A stretch of DNA of 34,801 bases from an uncultured Marinoscillum sp. (GTDB taxonomy: Bacteria; Bacteroidota; Bacteroidia; Cytophagales; MED-G16), in assembly GCA_902633975.1 (NCBI GenBank), contig CACPHX010000013.1, forward strand, positions 1 through 34,801, read 5' to 3'. The notes under the pieces are model-generated. The model had not been told where the DNA came from, made no database searches, and worked only from the letters and a program-made list of their open reading frames with translations. Position 1 is the stretch's first letter. Each line of letters begins with the position of its first letter. The translations under genes were made by a program, and so were the position numbers. Shown here in pieces: positions 15,661 to 23,989 of this stretch.

Positions 15661-16428
15661 TCAGTTGAATAGTCTTTTCTTCTCTTGGTATTTAATTTGA
15701 GCATTATAATATTGAGATACTGTTTTATCAGTATTAAGTCTATTAATATCAAATCCCTCTGGTATTTTATTGTCGTAAACTAAAATATTTTTCACCATTT
15801 CCCCCAGGCCAGGACCCAGCTTGAAGCCGTGACCTGAGCTTCCAGATAATACAAGAACATTTTCATTTTTCTTATGAAAGTTCATTATGAAATTCCCATC
15901 TAAACTGTTTTCATCAATTTTTACTTCACCTAAAAAAACTTTTCCACCCTTCTTTTTAAACTTTCTGACAACATTTTTACAACATCTACTTGCCATTAAA
16001 GCTCCAGCTTTTTTCTCATAATAAACATTGTTTATATCTTCGTAGTTGATTAGAGGATACTTTTCTTTTGCATCTTTTATTGAAATTTCTTCTATATTAT
16101 GTCCTACACTTTTGATATGTTTTTTTGATTTTTCTATGTAGCTATTATCCTCTTGACTTACTAACCACAACATACCACACTCATCGTATAGTTTTCTTTC
16201 ACTTTCGTTTGAAAGTTCTTCCCAAAAGTTAAATGAATTATCAGTTAACTCTGTGTAGATTTTGTCATCACCATATGCTAACCTTATTATTCTTGAGGCA
16301 CCTCCTGAACCCGATCTTGAGTTACCAGCGCCCCACATATCGTAAAGCTCAACATCAACCCCAGCTTTTTTAAGGTGATACGCCGAACATGCACCCCAAA
16401 TACCAGATCCTACAACCGCTACTTTCAT
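15661..16428 (-). CDS. Internally deleted SolA/sarcosine oxidase-type FAD oxidoreductase
   Basis: The N-terminal part (1-165) is a clear DAO/monomeric sarcosine oxidase start: VAVVGSGIWGACSAYHLKKAG, then RSGSGGASRIIRLAYG, then the TELTDNSFNFWEEL helix and GMLWLV. The C-terminal part (about 176-255) matches the family's end: DGNFIMNFHKKNENV and SGSSGHGFKLGPGLGEMVKN. Full-length members have about 370-390 residues; this has 255. Between GKVFLGEVKIDEN and LDGNF about 120 residues are missing, including the substrate-binding sheet and the position of the covalent-flavin Cys. The deletion is in frame, so the ORF stays open, but the protein is unlikely to work as an oxidase. It is either a decaying gene or a minimal flavoprotein with a different role. 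Confidence 0.75.
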   Translation of the reverse strand: MKVAVVGSGIWGACSAYHLKKAGVDVELYDMWGAGNSRSGSGGASRIIRLAYGDDKIYTELTDNSFNFWEELSNESERKLYDECGMLWLVSQEDNSYIEKSKKHIKSVGHNIEEISIKDAKEKYPLINYEDINNVYYEKKAGALMASRCCKNVVRKFKKKGGKVFLGEVKIDENSLDGNFIMNFHKKNENVLVLSGSSGHGFKLGPGLGEMVKNILVYDNKIPEGFDINRLNTDKTVSQYYNAQIKYQEKKRLFN

Positions 16429-16481
16429 TTTACGTTTATTCTTTATTAGATTATATAAATATAAATTTATTATTTATATCA

Positions 16482-17156
16482 ATGGAGAAAATATTTATAA
16501 AACAGGGATATTTAGGTATATTTCTTTTCGTATCATTTAATTTACTTGCATTTAATTTTTATCCTGGTGGAACCATAATTGATTCTTCAACAGAGGGTTA
16601 TCTTTTCTTTTACAACTTTTTAAGTAATCTCGGTGAATGGGTGGCAAAAAATGGAGAGGATAATATTATTTCTGCATATTTGTTTAACTCATCGATGCTA
16701 ATCCTAGCCATTTCATATGGTCTTTTTTATTTTATGTTTTTAAAAATACAATTTAGGATATCAGATAATAATATTATTAAAACCCTATTGATGGTAACGA
16801 TATTATTGTCACTAATTTCCTTTGTTTTAATTGCTGTGTTTCCTTCTGAGGTTCCTACCTTCAACTTACATATATTCTTTGTTAAGGCCGCATTTAGACT
16901 ACTTTTTGTACATAGTTTGATTCAGGTCTACAACTTATTTGAAAGCCAAGTGTTCGGTAATAAAATTAGAATTATTTCAACTGTTTTTTCTTTTGTTCTA
17001 TTTCTTTTCATATTAGTTATGGAATTTGGACCTAGTCCTTTCGAAAACAACAGATCTCTTTTTATACAGGTCACCTCACAAAAGTTAATTGTAATTTCAA
17101 TTATTATTTATTTTTATTTTCAAGTTAAGGAAGCATTGAAAGTTAGAAATTTATAA
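16482..17156 (+). CDS. Multi-pass membrane protein of unknown function (DUF998-like layout)
   Basis: I start it at ATG 16482 (MEKIFIKQG), not at the upstream in-frame ATG 16389, which would overlap the 5' part of the divergent SolA-like gene; this gives 224 residues. About six hydrophobic helices are visible (roughly 8-28, 64-86, 95-118, 125-145, 160-180, 195-215). Between the first two lies a polar loop with FYNFLSNLGEWVAKNGEDN, and a FPSEVPTFNLH segment sits between later helices. The 'LSNLG...' loop and the 'FPS' motif remind me of DUF998-type proteins. No catalytic residues are recognisable. Its last 14 bases overlap the end of cutC, which is convergent. Confidence 0.55.
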   Translation: MEKIFIKQGYLGIFLFVSFNLLAFNFYPGGTIIDSSTEGYLFFYNFLSNLGEWVAKNGEDNIISAYLFNSSMLILAISYGLFYFMFLKIQFRISDNNIIKTLLMVTILLSLISFVLIAVFPSEVPTFNLHIFFVKAAFRLLFVHSLIQVYNLFESQVFGNKIRIISTVFSFVLFLFILVMEFGPSPFENNRSLFIQVTSQKLIVISIIIYFYFQVKEALKVRNL

Positions 17157-17811
17157 TTTTTTTATTAATAAGTAATGCCTCCTCCAATGAAAATTTTCCA
17201 TTTACGTAGCATGATGAATGAAAATCTTTGATTTTTCTATTTTTAAGAAAAAGTTCAATGTTAGAGGATCTGAGATTGGATCCAGGCATAATAGATATCA
17301 TATCATCACTTTCATCAACTAGTTTTTCAATAAACTCTAATCCATCTTTAACATTCTTTTTACGTCCACTTGTTAAAATTCTATCAAAACCTAGATCAAT
17401 TATTTTTTTCATTGATTTGATTGGATTTTTACACGCATCAAATGCCATATGAAAGGTAGTTGATAATCCTTTAGAGTGTGTGATTAGCCTTTTACATTTT
17501 TTGGTGTCAATTGAAAGATTTTTGTCTAATACTCCAAAGACTACACCCTTACAATTTTTCTCTTTGCAAACTTCTATATCTTTAATCATTTGACCCATTT
17601 CTTTTTTACTGTATATGAAATTTCCTTCTCTGGGTCTAATTATAGGGTGAATTGGAATTCCAGTTGATACGGCATAATCTAAATCATTAAGATTTGGTGT
17701 AAGGCCACCTACATTTTTATTTTGACAAAACTCTATTCTTGCTGGTTTAAGGCTGACAACTTTAACTAAATCTCTAATATCATAACTGCAAATCTCAAAA
17801 TTTCTGTGCAA
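17143..17811 (-). CDS. cutC: CutC family protein (copper homeostasis/TIM barrel)
   Basis: A 222-residue TIM-barrel protein aligning with CutC along its length: FEICSYDIRDL, RIEFCQNKNVGGLTPN, IHPIIRPREGNFIYS, GVVFGVLDKN, TTFHMAFDACKNP, FDRILTSGRK and IMPGSNLRSSN, ending with FHSSCY. The family is associated with copper tolerance, though its molecular function remains debated. The start is a TTG at 17811, four bases beyond the stop of the DUF4270 gene; no ATG is available before the conserved FEIC strand, so TTG is the likely start and translation is probably coupled. The typical 'TFHRAFD' reads TFHMAFD here. Confidence 0.9.
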   Translation of the reverse strand: MHRNFEICSYDIRDLVKVVSLKPARIEFCQNKNVGGLTPNLNDLDYAVSTGIPIHPIIRPREGNFIYSKKEMGQMIKDIEVCKEKNCKGVVFGVLDKNLSIDTKKCKRLITHSKGLSTTFHMAFDACKNPIKSMKKIIDLGFDRILTSGRKKNVKDGLEFIEKLVDESDDMISIMPGSNLRSSNIELFLKNRKIKDFHSSCYVNGKFSLEEALLINKKIINF

Positions 17812-17815
17812 GATA

Positions 17816-19183
17816 CTATTGATTGAATTTTGTATAATAAACTTTTAGGTAGAACCGATTTTTGTCAATAACTAATTTTTCAAACGAATTTGGGTTTTCT
17901 GGGTAAGCTACCAATTTTTTTGCATTAATATTTCCTGATGCAAGTTCTTGAAAAAAAACGGTTGATTGGCCTTGATATGTAAAGGTTATATTTTCGTCAA
18001 ATAAATATTCTCCTTGATCATTATCTTCTGTGAAGTACGAGTTATCTCTCATAATTACATTTTCGTTTGGATTGGAAATTATACCAATAGGATTTATTTT
18101 ATTATTGGAATTTGCTATATAATAAAAAGACTTCTTAGGCGCTAAGTTGTGAAATGTTTCATTTACTGGTCCTGTCACTATTTGTACTTTATTAAGTACT
18201 ATATTTTTAGCTGTGTCAAGAAAACTTTGAAAATTATTGAGGTTAATAATTGGATATATACCACTCGATGATTGCCAATAAATTTTATCATTTAATATGA
18301 ATTCTTCATCATCATCAAATGATTCAACTGCTGAAAGTTCGCTTGTGGATCTATTATTTTCGTAATAAGTATAATGTTTTGTTTGAGGAGTATTAAATCT
18401 AAAAGTATATTGGAGTGAATCCATCATAGGACTATTAATTTCAGGAAACTCCACAGGATTTTTAAAATAAACAATTAACTTGGAATTGTCATTATCTAGA
18501 TCAAATGATATAAGTTGATTATTGTTTTCTCCAGGTTCAAGAGCAAAACCTCTCATTTTATCTAGAAGTTTATAATTTTTTGTTCTTTTAATTATTTCAT
18601 TTAAAATAAATTTTCCGTAGCCCTCCTTTAGTGTGATTGATAGAATATTATTATTGAGATTAGCTGTTTTGAATCTTGATAACCCTATGATACCCCTTTC
18701 TTCAGTTGTAATTGGCGTGTATTTATTTGATGTGTAGAGTGCAGATGAAAATAAAGTATCGGCAATTTGTTTAACAAATATTTCTTGTTCATCAATTTCA
18801 TTTGGTCCGAAAACCTTAGATAAATGAAGATATATAACTGCAGAATCAAATTCTGATGAATCATTAGGAATGTAATAGTTTTCAGAATATTCACCAGGTA
18901 TTGGCGGTATTTCTGATCCTTCTTGATAATAGGATTGGGCATATCCTATTGCTTTGGTTTTACCAAATATAGGATCATCGATTTTTCCAAAGTACAATTC
19001 TCCATCATCGGTTCTCACACTGTCGTAGTAAATATTTTTTACCTCAAGAGGTATATTAATGTAATGAACTTTTATTTTTTCTTTTTGATCAGTAAGAAGT
19101 TCTTCAATACCAATTTCACTAGATTGATCACAGCTAATTAGAAAAAAATATATTAGCAATGGTGATCTAACCAAGAATTTCAT
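17816..19183 (-). CDS. DUF4270 lipoprotein
   Basis: I use ATG 19183 (MKFLVRSPLL), which gives a proper lipoprotein signal with lipobox LISC (Cys18); the longer frame to 19207 adds an improbable N-terminal extension. The mature protein of about 435 residues is beta-rich and opens with DQSSEIGIEELL and VHYINIPLEVKNIYYDSVRTDDGELYFGKIDDPIFGKTKAIGYAQ, split here by short gaps, which is the DUF4270 pattern. The C-terminus RFYLKVYYTKFNQ ends in beta-strand style. DUF4270 proteins are Bacteroidota-specific, are probably surface-exposed or outer-membrane lipoproteins, and commonly sit beside the half glycogen synthase as here (17-base overlap). Function unknown. Confidence 0.82.
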   Translation of the reverse strand: MKFLVRSPLLIYFFLISCDQSSEIGIEELLTDQKEKIKVHYINIPLEVKNIYYDSVRTDDGELYFGKIDDPIFGKTKAIGYAQSYYQEGSEIPPIPGEYSENYYIPNDSSEFDSAVIYLHLSKVFGPNEIDEQEIFVKQIADTLFSSALYTSNKYTPITTEERGIIGLSRFKTANLNNNILSITLKEGYGKFILNEIIKRTKNYKLLDKMRGFALEPGENNNQLISFDLDNDNSKLIVYFKNPVEFPEINSPMMDSLQYTFRFNTPQTKHYTYYENNRSTSELSAVESFDDDEEFILNDKIYWQSSSGIYPIINLNNFQSFLDTAKNIVLNKVQIVTGPVNETFHNLAPKKSFYYIANSNNKINPIGIISNPNENVIMRDNSYFTEDNDQGEYLFDENITFTYQGQSTVFFQELASGNINAKKLVAYPENPNSFEKLVIDKNRFYLKVYYTKFNQ

Positions 19184-19982
19184 TATATATTTTATAATGT
19201 GAATCAACAGATTTCTCGTCTTCAGGTACTTTATAAATCTTCTCTTTTTGTATTAAATCAGTTATTGATTTTTCAACTGACTTATTAAGATCTTTTTCAG
19301 GTCTTATTATAGCATCTGAATACTCTGAAGCAATTTTTATTAGACCATTATAGTCATTTGATTTAAGGGATGAGAGCATATCTTTATCTATATCTTCATC
19401 AATAATTTTATCAATCATATTTTTATCTAGCTTTTCTTTAAAACTGTTTTTATAAACCGAAAAAATACATTTTGTATTTTCGAAAATATGCCTGTCACTA
19501 TATGATGTTCTAATGAGTAGTGGAACTAGTGAACTCATCCAATCATTACAATGAATTATGTCTGGAGACCAACCAAGCTTTATTACTGTCTCTAACACTC
19601 CTTTACAAAAAAATAGGCACCTTTCGTCGTTATCTTTGTGAAACTTTCCATTTTTATTATATAATATAGATTTTCTTTTGAAGTAGTCCTCATTATCTAT
19701 AAAGTATACTTGAAGTTTTGCAGTTGGAATTGATGCTACCTTTATTATTAATGGTTTGTCATCATCTCCAATTGGTATATTCATTCCAGATAACCTAACT
19801 ACTTCATGAAGCCTATTTTTTCTTTCATTAATCAAACCAAACTTAGGAACTAAAATTCTTATTTCAACTCCCTTTTCTTGCATTCCTTGTGGCAGTCTTC
19901 TAACAATATCCGATACATAAGTTTCGTTAAGAAATGGTTTGATTTCTGTTGCTACATAAAGAACCTTGAAAGTTTTAGCCAT
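19167..19982 (-). CDS. Glycogen/starch synthase N-terminal-domain protein (half-length)
   Basis: A 271-residue protein covering only the N-terminal GT5 domain: FKVLYVATEIKPFLNE at the start, VEIRILVPKFGLINERKNRLHEV, QVYFIDNEDYFKRK and IIHCNDWMSSLVPLLIR (the GlgA 'HxHDW' region). Bacterial GlgA has about 470-500 residues with a second Rossmann domain for ADP-glucose; this is absent. The GlgA loop KxGGLADV near the N-terminus is replaced by NETYVSDI, so catalytic glucosyl transfer is doubtful. This short form paired with DUF4270 is a recurring flavobacterial arrangement, which makes it a separate family rather than a fresh truncation. It is often labelled glycogen synthase, but the enzymatic label should be treated with caution. 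Confidence 0.78.
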   Translation of the reverse strand: MAKTFKVLYVATEIKPFLNETYVSDIVRRLPQGMQEKGVEIRILVPKFGLINERKNRLHEVVRLSGMNIPIGDDDKPLIIKVASIPTAKLQVYFIDNEDYFKRKSILYNKNGKFHKDNDERCLFFCKGVLETVIKLGWSPDIIHCNDWMSSLVPLLIRTSYSDRHIFENTKCIFSVYKNSFKEKLDKNMIDKIIDEDIDKDMLSSLKSNDYNGLIKIASEYSDAIIRPEKDLNKSVEKSITDLIQKEKIYKVPEDEKSVDSHYKIYNEILG

Positions 19983-20094
19983 TACGGATTATGATTTTTT
20001 TATAAGATTTCAATACAAATTTAAATAAAATAAGTCATTTATCAATCTTAAAATTTATTCAATGTCTATATATACTTACCTATGATTTTCACGT

Positions 20095-20102
20095 TAAATT
20101 TG
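20095..20102 (+). promoter_or_regulatory. Candidate -7 box for the flippase-like/rfaE2 operon
   Basis: TAAATTTG fits TAnnTTTG and lies ten bases before the TTG start at 20113. No good -33 element is visible. Confidence 0.4.
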
Positions 20103-20112
20103 TTAAAAAAAA

Positions 20113-21075
20113 TTGAATACAAAATCAGTCATAATAAATTCATTGCTATCACTCACTTTTGGTGGTGTGTTGTTCTATCTTGTTTTTAAGTCGATAGATT
20201 TTTCGGATTTCTACAATAGATTAACTGAATTAAATTTTTTTTGGATATATCTTTCAATGTTTATTTCAATTTTTGAACATGTGATAAGGGGGTATAGGTG
20301 GAATCTTATGATGGAAGTTGGTCAAAGCAAAAAGTTTTCAACATTTGTCACAACCAATGTAATTATAATATCATATTTTTTTGCATTGATAATTCCTAGA
20401 TTTAATGATGTGGTAAGATGTTATTTGATATCCAAGACTGATGATATTAATTTTTCTAAATCATTAGGTTCTGTTGTTGCTGAGAGGTTTATTGATATTA
20501 TATCACTGTTAATACTCATAATCTTTTTTTTAATATTGGAGTTTCAAAGTTTTATTTTATTTATTAAAACATATATAATTGATTATACTTCTATTAGTAA
20601 TAAATCAATAATAATTTTAATTTCATTTTTAATTTTATTTATAATTATTTCAAGATTAATTATTAAAAAATCTAAGTATTTAGAAAATAAGTTTAATGAA
20701 TTCAAGGATGGCCTGATATCGGTTAAGTTCCTCTACAACGATAAAAAATTTTTATTATCAACTCTATTTCTCTGGTTTACATACTTTCTTATGGGATACT
20801 TAATATTTTTCTCTTTTTCTCAAACCACCGAATTAGGTATTAATGCCGGTATAGCCGTTTTGGTTGCAGGATCTATAGGTATGGTAGTACCTGTAAATGC
20901 TGGAATAGGAGCCTACCATTTTCTTGTTGCTAGTATACTTTTAGGCTATAATTTAGATTATGAAAGTGGTTTGTTCTTTGCAACTGTGTTACACACATCG
21001 CAGATAGTGTGTCTACTTGTTGTGGGAACAATGAGTTCTATTTATATTTTTTTTAAGATACGTTCAAAATCATGA
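20113..21075 (+). CDS. Lysylphosphatidylglycerol synthase TM-like / flippase-like membrane protein
   Basis: A 320-residue integral membrane protein with about eight hydrophobic helices and the landmarks of the LPG-synthase transmembrane family (UPF0104/AglD2): a short 'SIDFSDFYNRL' segment, FEHVIRGYRWNLMM, FFALIIPRFNDVVRCYLISK, SLGSVVAERFIDIISLL, and the C-terminal VAGSIGMVVPVNAGIGAYHF. These proteins are membrane flippase-like components for lipids or polyprenyl intermediates; the substrate here is unknown. The start is TTG at 20113, since an in-frame TAA lies only seven bases upstream (20104). Its stop overlaps the rfaE2 start by four bases, which links it to lipopolysaccharide-type sugar metabolism. 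Confidence 0.85.
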   Translation: MNTKSVIINSLLSLTFGGVLFYLVFKSIDFSDFYNRLTELNFFWIYLSMFISIFEHVIRGYRWNLMMEVGQSKKFSTFVTTNVIIISYFFALIIPRFNDVVRCYLISKTDDINFSKSLGSVVAERFIDIISLLILIIFFLILEFQSFILFIKTYIIDYTSISNKSIIILISFLILFIIISRLIIKKSKYLENKFNEFKDGLISVKFLYNDKKFLLSTLFLWFTYFLMGYLIFFSFSQTTELGINAGIAVLVAGSIGMVVPVNAGIGAYHFLVASILLGYNLDYESGLFFATVLHTSQIVCLLVVGTMSSIYIFFKIRSKS

Positions 21076-21536
21076 ATAATGTCTTAACCCACAGTTCGTT
21101 AAATATTATTATTAGTAAAATTAGATCTGATCATAAAAAACTAGTATTTACCAATGGATGCTTTGATATTATACATCCTGGCCATATTCATGTTCTATCT
21201 AAGGCAAAATTATTCGGTGATATTTTGGTTGTAGGGTTAAACTCTGATAAGTCAGTAAAAAAATTAAAAGGAAAAGAAAGACCTTTTGTTAATGAATCCG
21301 ATAGATCAAAAATCCTTTTATCACTAAAGTATGTTGATCATGTAATAATATTTGATGAATTAACACCTAGAGACATCATTGAAAAAATTAAGCCGGATAT
21401 ACTTGTAAAGGGAGGTGATTATAAGGTTAATGATATTGTTGGATCAAAATTTGTTATAGATTCTGGAGGAAGAGTTGAAATAGTAAAATTTTTAGAAGGA
21501 TATTCTTCTTCAAATTATATAGATAATATAAATTAG
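21072..21536 (+). CDS. rfaE2: D-glycero-beta-D-manno-heptose 1-phosphate adenylyltransferase
   Basis: A 154-residue nucleotidyltransferase of the cytidylyltransferase superfamily that makes ADP-heptose for lipopolysaccharide core. Visible features are KLVFTNGCFDIIHPGHIHVLSKAK (the HxGH motif in HPGH), LVVGLNSDKSVKKLKGKERP, ILLSLKYVDHVIIFDE, DILVKGGDY, and the terminal GYSSSNYIDNI corresponding to the ISSTxxI motif. It corresponds to the C-terminal half of bifunctional HldE; the kinase half is not in the window. It overlaps the flippase-like gene by ATGA, a translational coupling. Confidence 0.9.
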   Translation: MNNVLTHSSLNIIISKIRSDHKKLVFTNGCFDIIHPGHIHVLSKAKLFGDILVVGLNSDKSVKKLKGKERPFVNESDRSKILLSLKYVDHVIIFDELTPRDIIEKIKPDILVKGGDYKVNDIVGSKFVIDSGGRVEIVKFLEGYSSSNYIDNIN

Positions 21537-21595
21537 TCTTGTAAAATCAGTTATCTGATAATTCACAATTAACTATTCTAATTAAAACTATTTTA

Positions 21596-22513
21596 ATGAG
21601 TAAAATTTTACATGATGTTATTTCAGAGAATCTATCTATATCTGTAAGAGGATGCAGTATAATTAGTCTTAAAAAGTCATTTACAATAGCAAATTTCTAT
21701 GATATTGAAAACACAATCATTTTTCCCCTAAATGGTAAGCTGAGATATGGTAAAAACAAAAGAAAATTAGAAAAAAATTCTGCTTTATTCATATCCTCGC
21801 ATAGCACAGAGTTACTTTCTTTCGGTTCCTCAAGAGCTAAAACTCTTGCATATGAGGATTTTATTGATGAAAAATCAGAATATATTTTTGATGATTCTAA
21901 TTCAAATTCAAAATCAACATGTGAAAGTTTTTTAATTGTCAGTGTGGATGTTAAGGCGTATGATTTAATAAATATATTTCACAATAAATATGTTGATGTC
22001 AGTGTATTTTATGATAGTCCTATATTGTCAATTCTCAAGCTTATTGAGAATGAATTAAGAAATAAACCTATAGGTTATAAGAAAGTAATTAATCTTATGT
22101 CCGACAGGTTAATTTATGAAATTATGAGATCTTTAATTGCTAGTCAGCCATTATTCTCGGGTGTTGAAGAAAACTATAAATTTTTTAGTGATCAAAAAAT
22201 ACTTAGTTTACTTTATTTTCTACAGAAAAATTTAGATAAAGAATTGTCTAATAAAGTTATATCTAATCACCTTAATATTTCTGAGGATTACGTCGGACAA
22301 TTTTTCAAAAATAGTATTGGGTTCTCTCCCCAAGATTATATTGAACATCAAAGGATGGAGAGAGCAATTGAATTGCTCAGGGAGAATGAAAATGCAGTTA
22401 AGGTTATAAGTAATGAGGTTGGTTACAAAGACACTGCCTATTTTTGTAGAAGGTTCAAACTAATGTTTGGTGTCCAAGCTGGGAAGATGAGAAAAAGGTT
22501 AGGTGAAATTTGA
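21596..22513 (+). CDS. AraC family transcriptional regulator
   Basis: A 305-residue protein. The N-terminal part (about 1-180) looks like a cupin-type effector domain (NTIIFPLNGKLRYGKNKRKLEKNSALFIS, split by few gaps). The C-terminal 100 residues are a classic AraC double helix-turn-helix: LDKELSNKVISNHLNISEDYVGQFFKNSIGFSPQDYI, then AVKVISNEVGYKDTAYFCRRFKLMFG. Ligand and targets are unknown. It stands alone after rfaE2 (59-base gap), and its stop abuts that of the next, convergent gene. Confidence 0.9.
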   Translation: MSKILHDVISENLSISVRGCSIISLKKSFTIANFYDIENTIIFPLNGKLRYGKNKRKLEKNSALFISSHSTELLSFGSSRAKTLAYEDFIDEKSEYIFDDSNSNSKSTCESFLIVSVDVKAYDLINIFHNKYVDVSVFYDSPILSILKLIENELRNKPIGYKKVINLMSDRLIYEIMRSLIASQPLFSGVEENYKFFSDQKILSLLYFLQKNLDKELSNKVISNHLNISEDYVGQFFKNSIGFSPQDYIEHQRMERAIELLRENENAVKVISNEVGYKDTAYFCRRFKLMFGVQAGKMRKRLGEI

Positions 22514-22843
22514 CTATTTTAAGCCTTTTAAAAACTCTGACTCGATTCTTTTTTTTAATTTGCCTGTTTTAGAGTATCTATATAATCCAACAAATATTAA
22601 CAGGTATAAACCACCAACAGCTAAATATCCAATATAGCTATTATGAGAAAAATCATTTATCAAGTTAGCACAAGCAATACTTAAAAACCCTATTAAAAAC
22701 ATCAGGATAAGAAATAGAATAAAAAATGTTATAAGCCTTGAAATGATTAATGATATTCTTTCAACTATATCTCCTTTCATCAAATCAAATTTCTCTTTAA
22801 GAAATTTAGAAATTGATTCTATTAATTTATCCATCTTTATCAT
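22514..22843 (-). CDS. Small holin-like membrane protein (phage holin superfamily III / YqjE-like)
   Basis: A 109-residue protein; the start may be ATG 22843 or ATG 22834 (MDKLIES). An amphipathic N-terminal region with KFLKEKFDLMKGDIVERIS precedes two hydrophobic helices (about 33-62 and 72-90) with a short loop (NDFSHNSY), followed by a basic tail KTGKLKKRIESEFLKGLK. This is the layout of the Phage_holin_3_6/YqjE-like group, which is chromosomal in many bacteria and does not imply a prophage; no phage genes occur nearby. Function unknown. Confidence 0.62.
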   Translation of the reverse strand: MIKMDKLIESISKFLKEKFDLMKGDIVERISLIISRLITFFILFLILMFLIGFLSIACANLINDFSHNSYIGYLAVGGLYLLIFVGLYRYSKTGKLKKRIESEFLKGLK

Positions 22844-22951
22844 AATGCCTACAAAGTTAAATTGTTTTTTTTATTATAATCTTTTAAAGAATTAACATTT
22901 ATTTAATTTAAATTGATTTAATAACTTACTTATAAACATTATAATCTAAAA

Positions 22952-23989
22952 ATGAGATTTAAAAAAGCCGATTTAACTATACCATTAATTCTCACGATTA
23001 TTTGTTATGTGGTATACCCATATCCTCAAATTGCGATGTGGTGTGTTTTCTTCTTTGCATCATATTCAGCTATAGCAAACGATAGTATTCAGACAATTGG
23101 TACATTCATTGCGTCAAATTCAGATAAGAAATGGTATTACTTGTGGATTTATATGGGTGGCATATTTTTAATTACTGTTACATACAGCTGGATTTACTAT
23201 GGAGGAGATATAAGTTATGGTAGACTAGCATCTAAGGGTTTAAATGAAGCTCCTACAAATTTTCAATTTTTACAGGTATTTGCTCCTGTTGCACTATTGA
23301 TTATGACCCGATTTAAAATGCCTGTTTCTACTTCTATATTACTTTTAAGTGCATTTGCTACTCAGGCAAGTTCAATTACAAGTATACTTTCAAAAAGTTT
23401 TTTTGGTTATTTCATAGCCTTTACACTGGCAGTAATTGTATGGATTTTCACTACAAATTTATTTGAGAAATATAAAAATACTAAGCCCTCAAAATTATGG
23501 CTTCCATTACAGTGGGCCTCTAGTGGAGCCTTATGGTCAGCTTGGATTATGCAAGATATGGCTAATGTAGCTGTAGTTCTTCCAAGATCCTTAAATTATG
23601 ATCAATTTCTAGTTGTTGCATCTTTTATTTTTTTTGGTTTAGGATTACTTTTTTACTTGAGAGGGGATAGAATTCAACAAATTGTTCTTGAAAAATCAGA
23701 CATAATTGATGTTCGTGCAGCAACTGTAGTCGATTTTACTTACGCTTGTTTACTATTTTATCTTAAAGAAATAAGTACAATCCCTATTAGTACAACGTGG
23801 GTATTTATTGGACTTCTTGGTGGTAGAGAGTTAGCAATAAATCTTAGAAAGAAAAACGGAAATTATAAAGATGCAATTAGAATGATAGGTAAAGATACTT
23901 TTAGTGCAGGTATTGGTTTAGTTATATCATTGATTCTTGCAATGTCAATTAATGAAAATATGAGACAGGAATTTCTTAATTTATTTTAA
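22952..23989 (+). CDS. PiT/PHO4-like permease-family membrane protein
   Basis: A 345-residue protein with 9-10 predicted helices. I see an internal duplication resembling inorganic phosphate transporter (PiT) repeats. In half 1, AIANDSIQTIGTFIAS (40-55) is followed by MPVSTSILLLSAF (123-135). In half 2, MQDMANVAVVLPRSL (200-214) is followed by IPISTTWVFIGLLGGREL (277-294). PiT proteins have GANDVANAIGP and P[IV]STTH at the corresponding points, so ND/DxAN and P-V/I-S-T are kept but the His is not. It lacks the large central cytoplasmic loop. It may transport phosphate, sulfate or another anion; the substrate is open. It starts at ATG 22952 and ends overlapping the SPOR gene by 14 bases. Confidence 0.58.
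   Translation: MRFKKADLTIPLILTIICYVVYPYPQIAMWCVFFFASYSAIANDSIQTIGTFIASNSDKKWYYLWIYMGGIFLITVTYSWIYYGGDISYGRLASKGLNEAPTNFQFLQVFAPVALLIMTRFKMPVSTSILLLSAFATQASSITSILSKSFFGYFIAFTLAVIVWIFTTNLFEKYKNTKPSKLWLPLQWASSGALWSAWIMQDMANVAVVLPRSLNYDQFLVVASFIFFGLGLLFYLRGDRIQQIVLEKSDIIDVRAATVVDFTYACLLFYLKEISTIPISTTWVFIGLLGGRELAINLRKKNGNYKDAIRMIGKDTFSAGIGLVISLILAMSINENMRQEFLNLF

Noticed and set aside
16054..16060. A further AGGATAC motif inside the SolA-like gene
   Set aside because: A single 7-mer without the 12-bp partner, expected by chance in AT-rich DNA; not part of the repeat set.
16389..16481. N-terminal extension of the membrane protein from ATG 16389
   Set aside because: It would overlap the 5' end of the divergent SolA-like gene; ATG 16482 starts directly before the first membrane helix.
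19167..19982. Fresh truncation of a full glycogen synthase
   Set aside because: The short form next to DUF4270 is a recurrent flavobacterial arrangement, and no remnant of the second domain follows; the adjacent sequence is the DUF4270 gene itself.
22514..22843. Prophage remnant suggested by the holin-like protein
   Set aside because: The family is common on bacterial chromosomes, and no lysin, capsid, tail or phage regulator is near it.
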